Shown here: positions 13,201 to 22,979 of the stretch, one piece after another
Numbering within the stretch: the first letter of the stretch is position 1
Layout: every line of letters begins with the position of its first letter
Assembly (NCBI GenBank): GCA_019671135.1
Contig: JAHRHY010000001.1
Coordinates: 3,224,001 to 3,288,000 of the forward strand
Direction of reading: 5' to 3'
Source of the DNA: Linnemannia hyalina
Lineage: Eukaryota; Mortierellomycota; Mortierellomycetes; Mortierellales; Mortierellaceae
Length of the DNA: 64,000 nucleotides
Notes under the pieces: model-generated
The model's database searches: none
What the model was told of the DNA's origin: nothing
What the model saw: only the letters and a program-made list of their open reading frames with translations
Program-made: the position numbers and the translations under genes

Positions 13201-13643
13201 TGGAAACCAAAGTAGTAGTTGACATAAAAGGTCGAAGAGTCGCGATGTGTAAAGTAGGCCCAGTCGTCCCACCATTCGGCCAGCCAACTGGTCGATCGTG
13301 ATTGACATTCCTTGGACTTTTCTCTGAGGCGCTCGTCCAGTGATGTCCCCTGGCCGGAGGACTTGAATTCCTCAATGGCCTTGCCCACGCGCTCATACTC
13401 CTCGTCGGTGGTCAGGGGCCGGATGGATTCTTGGTAGCGGGAGAGGGTCTGCTCCAAAGGAGGGATGGGCAACGAGGGGAGGTCGGACTGGCCCTTGTCC
13501 ATGATGGAGCAGGCATCGAGAGCGGCGACGGCGGCGTCGGCTTCGGTGGTGTCTGTGGTGGCGCTCTTTTGGCTGCTGGGCGACAGACGACCCAGGAGTG
13601 TCGACGAGAGCATAGAGCCGAGCTTTTCGCTGTGAGGAGGCAT
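10245..13643 (-). CDS. carnitine O-acetyltransferase, Yat2-like
   Basis: Transfers acetyl groups between acetyl-CoA and carnitine, allowing acetyl units to move between cytosol, peroxisomes and mitochondria. Two exons on the minus strand (13643-13117 and 12303-10245) join in phase to give 861 residues, and the join restores the family sequence leading into LTPDMARNAPFCMNMYQY. Family marks are visible: the catalytic His358 in NGEHSKMD, the STSQ substrate motif, and the PDGYG signature after WGEVV. The N-terminus lacks a clear mitochondrial presequence, and no peroxisomal tripeptide ends the protein. Typical acetyltransferases have about 600-670 residues. The extra ~200 C-terminal residues are low-complexity (Ala, Ser, Thr, Pro), which resembles the long Yat2 branch of yeast. 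The 813-base intron (12304-13116) is the longest seen here. Confidence 0.93.
12304..13116 (-). other. long intron of the carnitine acetyltransferase gene
   Basis: Donor GTAAGT at 13116 and acceptor TAG at 12304, with phase 2 on both sides. No additional exon is needed to complete the protein, and no nested gene was seen. Confidence 0.8.
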
Positions 13644-14481
13644 ATTATGCGGCGGGTTCGGAGTCGGAGTGAAAAAAAGGTGACAAGGAGTGTGGAGAAG
13701 GCGCGGGTGTGTTTATGTTGAATGGACGAGTGGAAAAGCAAAGAAGAAGAAGAATAAGAAGAGGAGTGAGAAAACAAAGGAGAGGTCTATGAACAAGGTA
13801 CAGAAAGAGTGGGGAGTGGGGAGTGAGTGAAGGGTGCGGAGAGGTGTAGGTTGAAGAACAAGAAAAAAAAAGAGTGGGGAGGGTAAAGAAAGAGAAGAGG
13901 GGAAAGAGAGAAGGAGGATGGAGGAAAAAGGAAAGAGGAAAGGAAGGAAAGGAATGAAGAAAGAAAAAGGGACAGGAACCAGCAACGATGGCCTGGCTAT
14001 TTATTACCGTAACCGCTCTGGTCTATCATTCTATCATCAATACCAAGCCAATTCAATAATCATGACCTCAAGAGGGGATATAGGCCGATTAAAGTGATTG
14101 ACTTTTTGTTCTTCTTCCCCACATTGTCATCCTGAACCTGGTGTCCGGGATGTGTGAGTGCGTGTGTGTGTGAGTCGGGGGGCAGCCGCCTGTCTACTCC
14201 TGAGACACACCCAATCACATCTCCAGGAAAGACAGGAAGCCATCACTCCTTTGTCCTACAAGTCTATCGTGGTATGCCCGCCCCATGTCATTCAAAGGAT
14301 TCAAGAAAGCCCTTTCCCTGTCCTTTTGTACAACCCTTGTCCTCACAGGTGATCAGGACTGCTTTTGCAGGTTAACCCTATTTGAAAACGTTCCTGAGAT
14401 CAACCTTCCTTCTTCCGCTCATCACCTCTCTCCTCATCCTCATTCTCTCTCACTCTCCCACGACATCACAGACAGGCAACC
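13644..14481. promoter_or_regulatory. divergent promoter region (carnitine acetyltransferase / GNAT)
   Basis: The two flanking genes are transcribed away from each other, so both promoters must lie in these ~840 bases. The minus-strand leader (13644-13970) is a strong purine tract on the plus strand, meaning pyrimidine-rich in the transcript. A pyrimidine-rich leader also precedes the GNAT start. No open frame looks real. Confidence 0.5.
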
Positions 14482-15364
14482 ATGACAGAAACACCCACCT
14501 ACATCGTCCGCCCTGCAACCGAGGCAGACTCACCACAGATCAACGACATCGTCAACTACGAGGTCATGCACTCCGTCAGCAACTTCAACTACGGCCAGCG
14601 GTCACTGGAGGACGGTCTCACCTGGTTCAGGACGACCATTGCTGGAGGATACCCCATCCTTGTTGCCACAACTGTAGTCGATGGTCGGGAGTTCGTTTCC
14701 GGATATGCCTCTCTTGGCGTCTTCAGGGCAAAGGACGGATTCCGCTTGTATGTTTATATCCCTTTCTACCCCACTATGGTTTTCCCGGTGAAAAGAGCAA
14801 CATAGTCGGGCAAAATACCTCACAGCAACCTCGTGGGGGGAGGAATGAACAAAAAAAATTTGTGATGACTCAACGGACGATCCTGGTTGGATTTCGCCAT
14901 TTCGCCATAACCATTCAATGAAATGGCTTGAAAGGATAAACGCTGACTCCGAGACATTTTTTCTCTTTTGTTAAATAGCTCTGCTGAGTATTCCCTCTAC
15001 ATTCACCATGAGCACCGTAAACGAGGATTAGGCCGCATCTTGCTCAAGGATCTTTTGGCTGAGGCCAAGGCACGCAACTTTCACGCCATCGTTGGTAAGT
15101 AAAATGCCCATTAATGTACATAATCACATCAATGCTGAATCGTGGTCTTGGCGTTTGCTTTTCTAACAATATATACCGGCTCTTTCTCTTCCTCTATTAC
15201 TTTCCCGTTCTTTTGCTCCTTCTACAGGAAGCATCAGTGGAGGAAACGAGGGCAGCTTCCGTCTGGCCAAGGAGTTTGGATTTAGAGTTGTCGGTACGAT
15301 GAAGGAGAATGGCTTCAAGTTTGATCAATGGATCGACAACACCTTCGTAGAGCTGCTCCTTTAA
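14482..15364 (+). CDS. GNAT N-acetyltransferase, phosphinothricin acetyltransferase type
   Basis: Three exons (14482-14747, 14979-15094, 15228-15364) give 172 residues with consistent phases. It matches the phosphinothricin/methionine-sulfoximine N-acetyltransferase group: RPATEAD at the N-terminus, the paired YPILVAT and VSGYASLG strands, YIHHEHRKRGLGRILL carrying the acetyl-CoA R-x-x-G-x-G loop, and a C-terminal half ending GFKFDQWIDNTF before a short tail. Such enzymes acetylate the amino group of small amino-acid-like compounds, but the true substrate is unknown. Length is normal for the family. The group is best known from bacteria but is also found in fungi, and the two introns show it is settled in this genome. 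It stands divergently to the carnitine acetyltransferase. Confidence 0.9.
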
Positions 15365-15384
15365 GTTGTACCCATAGAAAAGCA

Positions 15385-15460
15385 CACATAGAAGTAATAA
15401 TTCATAGACATAATAATACATAGAAACAATAATACATAGAAACAATAATACATAGAAAAA
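15385..15460. repeat. 16-base AT-rich tandem repeat
   Basis: Two full and several partial copies of a unit reading ACATAGAAACAATAAT lie 20-95 bases after the GNAT stop and just before the 3' end of the converging gene. It probably lies in the 3' UTR of one or both. Confidence 0.85.
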
Positions 15461-15529
15461 CATCCGTAGAGGCTCTTTATTTTTCACTCTCTCCCCTTTG
15501 CAGAGCCAATCGATACCGTAGACATATGA

Positions 15530-16440
15530 TTACTCGCAGTGTGGAACAGAAGAAGTAGGAGGAGGAGGTGGTGGTGGCGAGATCTGCAAACTTTCATGGG
15601 CCTGGTCTGTCGCTCGTAGGTTGTCGAGCACACTAAAGTTGGCGTCCTGGACCTGCCTCAACACTAGCGACAACTTCATCACGTTCTAAAACATTTTAAT
15701 TGTGTGAAAAATAGCAATCTAGTGTTTAATCAATGAAGATCACATCCATTTTCCGATGGGCTACATCACACACGGACATTTGCATAAGAACCTCTCTCAA
15801 CACGTTGTCGAGCAAATCTAGTCCGCTGGAGGGTATCAACTTACCTGTCGTGTGGTTTTCATCGTGTGGTCCAATGCAGAGAACTGTCTCGCCGTCTCCG
15901 ATAAGCTCTACAAAATGACGTTCAATTGCATACACGACATTGTGGCAAGACAAAAGTAAGCGGTTAGAGTGGGGGAGAGAAAGAGAGAGAGAGAGAGACA
16001 GAGACAGAGAGAGGTCGAGCAAAGGAAGGGCAAGGACAGTTAAGGCAGGGCAGGACAAGAGCGGGCGAAACAGACGGGTATGAGTTCCAATTTTGCGTCT
16101 CTTCTTTTTCCTTTTGTCACATAAGTGTGGAGGAAGAGAGCAATGAACATCTCAATTGAAGTTTCCTTTCATTACCTCGGGTAGTTCCGCGTCGATGTTG
16201 GCAGCCTATGGACAATGCAATAAAGTGAGAATGGAAAAGTGGGAAGGTAGAAGGATGAAGGGGAAAGAAGGGGAGGAAGGGGTGTGAGAAACTAGGCTCG
16301 CCTACGGTTTGAAAGGGAATTGATAGACATAGGCGAGAAGTAAGACGTACCTTGATCACGGCTACAAGGTGGTTTGCTGTTCCTTGAGCCCTGTCTTTAA
16401 GAGCGAGCTTGGAAGCCCACGCACCATCGTCCACGTACAT
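15530..16440 (-). CDS. small coiled-coil protein, possible BORCS5-like BORC subunit
   Basis: Four short exons on the minus strand join in phase 0: 16440-16351, 16205-16176 (only 30 bases), 15907-15845 and 15685-15530, giving 112 residues from the ATG at 16440. The product is helical and heptad-like, then ends in a poly-proline tail. The stretch from NHLVAVIK through QNVMKLSLVLRQVQ to VLDNLRA aligns by eye with the C-terminal helices of BORCS5 (lyspersin-type subunit of the BORC lysosome-positioning complex). That assignment is a memory-based inference. The frame stays open for eight codons upstream of 16440 with possible acceptors (AG near 16455 and 16464), so an extra 5' exon is likely. Coding-looking minus-strand segments occur at about 16660-16520 and 17010-16740, but I could not join them. 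Confidence 0.5.
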
Positions 16441-17279
16441 GTTTAAGTCTCGGGTTACTTGTTATCAGACGATAAACAAGGACGAGTGAGGGGTGAGAGG
16501 CGCAAGGGAATGAAAAGTGGTCAAGTGGGCGATTCGGAAGTGGGGAGTGCGTCGGGAGTGATGCCTGATTCGGATGCAGCGTGCAGTTGATGAGCGATGG
16601 AGTCAATGTCGAATGGAAGGAGGGAAGTGGAAGGAAGAGAAGGAGAGTTGCGAGCTATGGTTTGACGAAAAAGGCAACTTTGTCTGTTGGATATGGTTTG
16701 CATTCGTTCAATAGGCACATGCGCAATCTCGCTACAGTATTGCGGACGGGAACAGGGATATGCTTTGACAGAGAGAACACACACGTTGTGCTTGTTTGCG
16801 CACAGGGGAGAGAGAGTTGAAGGGGAGAGAGTGTGTGTGCGAGCAGGGAGACGTCTGACTGGCTGGTGGCGGGAAGTGGGTGAGTGGCCCCAGCATCGTT
16901 GCCTTGGCAGGCACTGTTCATGTACCGGTGGGAAGGGGTGGATGTCTCTCGGTCGAAGCCGGCGAGAGATGCCCTATCAGTGTCCTCCTTCACGGAACTC
17001 CGCCTGAAAAAGGAAAAAGGCAACTTTTTTTTTTCTCCTTCAACACAACAACATTTTATTTCTTTTCTTCTTTATCTCTTTTTCATTCTTCTTTTTCTTC
17101 TTCTCCATCTCCTCTTCTTATTCACTTCTACCCTCAACTACTCAACCCCAACAACCTTCACCTCCCCCTTACTAATAATTTTCATTTCCCCTTTTCTCAC
17201 ACAACACACACTCCCCTGGATCATTTGAATCAGCCTTCAGCACGCCTTCAGCACGCCTTTGACTCTACAAAAACATATC
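16441..17279. promoter_or_regulatory. divergent upstream region, may hold a 5' exon of the minus-strand gene
   Basis: Lies between a minus-strand and a plus-strand gene. The last ~250 bases before 17280 are a C/T-rich leader. The minus strand has two open segments of protein-like composition (one includes PFDIDSIAHQLHAASESG) that may be 5' exons of the gene to the left, but no donor fits. Confidence 0.4.
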
Positions 17280-20062
17280 ATGGAAGTTCAACCTACTGCT
17301 TTGCCCATCATGCCCGTATCCACTTCTTCCTCTTCTACCACAGCAGCAATGCCCCTCTCGCCGCAAAAGAGTGCTCCTACAACAACATCCAAGGCAACAA
17401 CTGCTTCACTACCTACTACTACTTCTCCATCAACCACGAATGATCCCTATCCAACCTGGACATTCTTCCCCGACTCTGCGACCTATACCCCTCCTGTCTA
17501 CCCTACCACCAGCGTAGGAGCAGCCCCTAGTTCCCCTCGTACCATTCCTTTGTCGCCTCCAAGATCTCCCCGCTCCCCGCCTCCTCCTCAGACTTCCAAT
17601 GCTTCTGGGAACGGCAGGAAAGGACAGGCCTCTTCATTAACAACATCGGCTAGCACACCATCTTCAACCACCGCATCATCGTCCACGCCCTCTACACACC
17701 ATCGAATCCTTGACCATTGCTTCCATGTTTCGATTGAGACCCGTCTACAGCAAGCCGAGGCCCAGTATCAGGCATCAAGACAGGAACTTGCCGTCGAGCA
17801 GCAAACCACGAACGGCGTGAAGCAGGATGACTGGCGGAAGAGACAGAGATCTCTTGTGGACGAGGCAGTTGTTCTTGGGCGCAAAGGATCCAATCTCGAA
17901 GCCATTGTCGATGGTAAGCAGCGCTTTCTTTCTTGGCAATATTCATGTTTCGTTTATGTGTGCTAGTGTTTATTATCCCTTTTCTATCTGTTGTTATTTT
18001 TCTTTCATTCGAGTGTTGTTATTGTTGGTGCTCCATCTCGATATAACTCGGGTGTCAGATCGCCTCCTGTACAGTCGTTTGTCCTTCTCTTCGGGTCGTC
18101 TCCTAAAAGAAGAAATATTTCAAAAAGTGGGGACCGGGACGCATTTTCGAGTATCTCTCAACCTGTGCTGCTGCTGCTCCTCGATCCTTTCGTTCTATTT
18201 TTTTTGCCCCCTTTCTCAGCCTGACACCATCTCGGAAGGCTAATGGTGTCACAAACAAAAGAAAAAAACATCTATTACTCTCATTATTCATTCACTCCCT
18301 TGTCTTCCCGATCTTACTCACAATTCACTTTCTTTACTTCAAAAACAGGTATCCTCAAGTCGCATAGATCCAATGGCCCCCTGCAGACTCTCCCTCGACA
18401 CATCAAGATCCGCCTCCATCTCTGCCAACTCACCTCCATGGTCTTTGGCCGCTTCGACGTCGCCTCTTCAACAAACTCGGCTGGACTCAACGTCTATTCG
18501 GCCTTCCATTCCCGGCGACACGGCGTTTCCCGCGCAGCAATCAAGCAGCGGTTCGCAAATAGCGAACGGGGTCAACAAATGCAACCCCTTTTCAGCCAAC
18601 CGATCCTCGCCTCTTCCTACTGTCGCCGTCACCATCGCAGGGACTGCAAGCGAACATGCTGCACACTCGCCAAACTCCAGCAGGAACAGCAATTGGCCCT
18701 TGAGTTGAAGAAGAAGCTGGCCAATAGCTACTTTATGAACACGGTCAGGAAACAGGAGCATCAGCGTGTCGCAGGATTGGTCGATGCTATCCCCGCCTTT
18801 CTCAAGTGCTCTGCCATGAGCTACCGCGACATTGTCAACAACTCTGAGGCTGAGCATAAGAAGGACCAGGAAGCCAAAAACAACAAAGAGGCTGACTCCA
18901 AAGTCAAGGACGAGAACCTGGAACAGCAGGGGAATGGAGATGCAGAAAAGGAAAAGGTCAAGGTTCTGGAGGGCTGGTACAGGTTGCTGCTTGAGATGAT
19001 GACTCAGGCTGTGCTCGAGTCTTACCTCTGCGACGAAAACACTGGATTCGACACCATTCTCGACGTCTTTTCATTTGGAGACGATCCTAACAAGGAGGAG
19101 GAAGAGGTGGCACTCAAGGACATTGTTATGGAGGACGTGACTGTCGCCTCGTCCCCCTCATCCAGTGTTGGAGTCGAGGGCTTGCAGTTCCAGAATCTCG
19201 GTGGATTGGGATCGACAACATCTATGCCCAAGAGCCACGGATCACAACTGCACGATGTCACGACCAAGGATCGACAGGACGATATCTTGTTTGCCAAGAC
19301 TCCCGAGTACTTTGCCTTCAAAAAAGCCAAAGACGAGCGCCTCCATGAGGTAACATCATTATTCTCATCCTTTTTCTCTTTGTATTGTATGTATGGCGGA
19401 GACAATTCACAACGAGACTAACCAAAAATTCTCTTGATGTCATATAGTTCTTGACATTGGAAGGAGACACAATGGAGCACCACTTTGCAGAGCTGGCGGA
19501 AAAGTACCCCTTGATCGTCTTTGAGCGCCAAATGACTCACTTTATCGCCCGCGCCCAAAATTTACTGGTGGATCCCAAGCTCTCTCAGAACTCGGACCAG
19601 ATGGGTCTCCTGATCCCACCAACAACATCTGCCTATGCTGACGGATCTCTGTCGATGCCTGTGAGCGAGGACGAGGACGAGGACGACGATGAGGATACTG
19701 GCAGCCGACTGGAGGAGATCACTGAGGAGAATGAGGATGACGCAAGCAGCGGTAGTTTACCGATCATTAAGAAGGAGAAGTTGGACACCAACGAGACTAT
19801 TGATGAGCAGAAGCGTCGGCTGGAGCGATCTTCGACACCGTTGGTGGCAGTGAAGCAGGAGGGCAGCAGCAACGAGAATAACAGTAACGGCAGTATGGCC
19901 ATGGAGCAGGATGACGATGACGATGACAACTCGACGGCTGCTCGCGTGGTCCAAGTCTCCAAGAAGCACAAGCACCAGGTAGAGACCAGCGACCACTCCC
20001 AGGACGCTCAGACTGATGCCATAGCGGCTCATCTTGCCAAGAAGGCGAAGGTGTCACCATAG
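17280..20062 (+). CDS. large low-complexity protein of unknown function, probably nuclear
   Basis: Three exons (17280-17913, 18349-19349, 19448-20062) join in consistent phase to give 749 residues. The ATG at 17280 is chosen because the frame upstream opens only with a TTG. Residues 1-150 are rich in Ser, Thr and Pro. A charged helical segment follows (SIETRLQQAEAQYQASRQE), then a basic, histidine/cysteine-containing middle with CRRHHRRDCKRTCC, and a glutamine/lysine coiled-coil stretch after it. After the helical EGWYRLLLEMMTQAVLESYL block the C-terminal third is acidic, with Asp/Glu runs, and ends in lysine-rich AKKAKVSP, a possible nuclear signal. I recognise no family. Composition suggests a chromatin or transcription-related scaffold, which is a guess. 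Confidence 0.7.
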
Positions 20063-20753
20063 ATTGTACATGTAGAAACACGGTTAGATAAAGAACCTTC
20101 TTTTTTTGTATCATAGCAGCTCATCCCTGCCAGTGTGACTTTTTGTGCCATTCTTTCCGATACCCACAACCTCAACGACATGTAGTTAATAACTCCAATA
20201 GCCAGCGCAACAATAGCAGCAGCAACGGTCGCAACAGTGCGCAGGAAGATTCATACACTTTTTCACGCATCGAGAAGACCGACACACAACAAAGCGATCA
20301 CGAGCGAGCATGGACTGAAACGACCTCCGAACGGAAGCTTGCACATCACAAGAGGAGCCGGCGCATGATCAGAAGAAGCTAGAGCAGCAGAGGGCAAGAG
20401 TTTTGAAAAGGAGCCGTGTTTAATGAGTTGCGTGGGGTTGATATTGTCATCCTCAGGAATCGTCGTACTTGTTTGAGGAAGATGCGCTTCTGACGCCCCA
20501 AGACCACGCTGAGAGAGACATTTATTATGATTCAAGGATTTGAGGGGGTTTAGTGCTCTTGACCACTTAATCTTATAGCTTTTTCGCAGTCGACCAGGCC
20601 CGAACGTGGATGGGTTGTTGAATACAATAGTAAATGGCTTTTGAATTAATTTATGTTGCACAATGCGCACATGCAGGAACAATGAGAAAAAGGTATAGAA
20701 GAAATGTATCTAGTTTTATTGTTATTGCTACATGCAAAGGAGAGCGACATGAC
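20063..20753. other. intergenic, converging 3' ends
   Basis: Two genes converge here. Short frames on both strands have random composition. No RNA gene or repeat of note was seen. Confidence 0.5.
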
Positions 20754-22373
20754 TCAGTGTTCGCAGAGAGAGAAGGGACGGGCAAAGACTTCCTCCTCCA
20801 TGGTCTTGACAAAGAACTTGCGCTCCTTCATCAGTTCCTCTCGATGCTTCTTGGCCTCCTCTAACTCCATAGGCCAATCGACCAACTGATCAATCTCATG
20901 AACCAACTCTGGAGGCAATAATTTGGCAACCACCTTCATGTAATCCTCGGTCGCCCATTCCTTCTGCTGCGGCGGGACGTTCGTAGTCGATAAGGTAGGC
21001 TCCTCGGGATTGACAAGGAAGAAGACGAGAATCTTGCGCGATCCGGGCTTTGTGGCGTCGTCGAGTGTGAAGGGCTGAACTTGGTGTTGGTAGATGTTGG
21101 GGAAGACGAGACAGCGGTCCTGCTTGGTGACGACGCCATCCAGGTACTGGACCAGAGGTCCATCGTTCCACAGGTCATACATGTGTCGCACACCGCTGTC
21201 GTCGCTCTGCTCGTAACCGGGCTCCTGGACCTGGATTCTGAAGTTGAGACGCGAGTCGGAGATGTTCTCGGTGTGGTAGTAGTAGATCCCGGAAGCGACA
21301 ATGTTCTCGTTGGCCATGCCCTCGACATGCCAGGTACCGCCCTGGTATGTGGGGTTCTCGGGCGTCAGCTCAATGTTGGCCAGTTTGACGATGACTTGAA
21401 GAGGCTTGCCGGTGTTCTTAAGGTCGTACTTGGGGACATCTGCGGGGGCTGTGAACTCGGGGATCTCGAGGGGCTTGGGGACTCTGTTCTCGTAGTATGC
21501 ATCATAGACCTCGTCTTCATTCTCGTCCGAACCGGCCTCGGGTCGATCGGGGTACCAGCCATAAGGATCCACCGAGAGTTTCTTGGCCTTGGTCTCCAAC
21601 ACCGCCATCTCCCCAACCACCTCCTCAAACATCGGCAAGAACTTTTCCAAGATCTCCTCCAGGACCGGGTAGATGTCCTTGTGTTCCTCTGGGTGCAGGT
21701 TGTTGATGTAGGACTTGGCCTTAAACTTCCCTTCGGGTGAGACATCAAAGTCTGTGGGGAGCCACTGGAATTTTTTCGAGAGATACATTGGTTGCATCCT
21801 TTGGGGGTTGGGTGCCTTTTGCAAAACGTCGCCTGAACCGATCGACTTGAGCGCTGGAAGAGCCTCCTTCTTGGTCACACGGGTGCGTCCAGCAACAAAA
21901 GGGAACAACGAAGGATGAACCAAGTCCAGAACCTGACGGTCAGAACCAGGATGCCAGTCCTTAAGGTGCTCAGGAACATCCTCCAACTTCTTGACACTGT
22001 CCATCAACCGCTTCTTCAACTCCTCGGAGATCAACCCATCCGCCCTCCTGGTCCCCTCCACACCGACATCAATCGTCACCTCCCCTCCCTGCTGATCCAC
22101 CTGTTCCTGCCGCTTCTGAGCATACCACTCGAGTTCCTTGAAAACAAAATCAACTTCAGCCTTGCCAAGACGGTACCGCTCTTCTCGCTCCAATCCGGCA
22201 GCCTCGATTTCTTGTCGCCAACGGGCCGAGATGTCGGGGTCGTTGTACTTGAGCCACCAATTAGGTTTCTCGCGGATGGTGTTGGAGACGGCCATCATGG
22301 TCAGTTCGGTGATGAGGGTGACGGGGAAGCCGTCCTCGTAGTCGTCTCCGGTCCAGGGGTTAGGGAGTGGCAT
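20754..22373 (-). CDS. DUF4246 family protein, predicted Fe(II)/2-oxoglutarate-type fold
   Basis: A single-exon gene of 539 residues. The frame continues 67 codons upstream to 22574, but that part is poly-Leu/poly-Phe and threonine/proline-rich leader sequence, so the ATG at 22373 is preferred. The protein resembles the fungal DUF4246 family, with conserved-looking blocks MAVSNTIREKPNWW, KFQWLPTDFDVSPEGK, YQGGTWHVEGMANENIVASG and VFPNIYQHQVQPFTLDD. In the last two blocks an H349-x-E351 pair, a later His430 and Arg446 follow the order of metal and 2-oxoglutarate ligands in Fe(II) dioxygenases. No biochemical role is known to me. There is no signal peptide or membrane helix. It is divergent with the F-box gene. 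Confidence 0.88.
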   Translation of the reverse strand: MPLPNPWTGDDYEDGFPVTLITELTMMAVSNTIREKPNWWLKYNDPDISARWRQEIEAAGLEREERYRLGKAEVDFVFKELEWYAQKRQEQVDQQGGEVTIDVGVEGTRRADGLISEELKKRLMDSVKKLEDVPEHLKDWHPGSDRQVLDLVHPSLFPFVAGRTRVTKKEALPALKSIGSGDVLQKAPNPQRMQPMYLSKKFQWLPTDFDVSPEGKFKAKSYINNLHPEEHKDIYPVLEEILEKFLPMFEEVVGEMAVLETKAKKLSVDPYGWYPDRPEAGSDENEDEVYDAYYENRVPKPLEIPEFTAPADVPKYDLKNTGKPLQVIVKLANIELTPENPTYQGGTWHVEGMANENIVASGIYYYHTENISDSRLNFRIQVQEPGYEQSDDSGVRHMYDLWNDGPLVQYLDGVVTKQDRCLVFPNIYQHQVQPFTLDDATKPGSRKILVFFLVNPEEPTLSTTNVPPQQKEWATEDYMKVVAKLLPPELVHEIDQLVDWPMELEEAKKHREELMKERKFFVKTMEEEVFARPFSLCEH

Positions 22374-22979
22374 TTTCTTGGTTTGTGGTGCTGGGTAGTG
22401 TGTGTGGGTTGTTGGGTGTTTGAGCGTTTGGGTGTTTGTGAAAGGGCGTGAGAATAACGAGAGGGGAGGTTTGTTGAAAGAGTGAGTGGTGATGAAGAAG
22501 AAGAAGAGAAGAAGGAGGAGAAGAAGAAAAGGTTGAGTTTTTGTACCTTTTGCAGAGGGTGTGGCAAAAAACATGAGAGCCTTGATACTATGACATTATT
22601 GCAAGCAGTGATGGTGGCAAAAACAAGTGGCAAAAATCAACTGTGATTGCGGCGGGTCCAGGCTCTGCCTTCTGTGACCTGGGGAGGGCAGAGTGGGTGA
22701 GAGAGAGAGAATCCAGATCAAGCACGTTCACAGTGTCTTGCAGAATCGAGTCGCCACTTTTACCTGCAGTGCCTTTTTGTTGCTGACGAGGTGTGTTTTG
22801 TTGGTATGTTTGTCTGTCCCACATACACCCCTATGGGACACATCCCCTGCAAGTGTGACAACGTTTTTGATTGTCCAGGGGGGATCGAACACGTTTGGAC
22901 CATCAGAGCTATTTATTCTTGCATTTGGGATTTGTCTCTTTCTTTCCACTTCTCCCTCTCTCTCTACCAAACACAAACC
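22374..22979. promoter_or_regulatory. divergent promoter region (DUF4246 / F-box)
   Basis: About 600 bases between two divergent starts. The minus-strand leader is C/T-rich and the plus-strand leader ends in a C/T tract with CTCTCTCT just before the start. Open frames here are in-frame extensions without protein-like composition. Confidence 0.5.

Noticed and set aside
18373..18708. Alternative Ser-rich frame in exon 2 of the 749-residue gene
   Set aside because: It is out of phase with exon 1 and ends in TGA at 18708, whereas the chosen frame joins all three exons.
22374..22574. Upstream in-frame extension of the DUF4246 gene (67 extra codons)
   Set aside because: Poly-Leu/Phe then Thr/Pro composition from a C/T-rich leader, and the family-like sequence starts at the ATG at 22373.
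22791..22979. Upstream extension of the F-box gene
   Set aside because: It runs through leader sequence with a CT repeat, and the F-box lies at the usual distance from the ATG at 22980.
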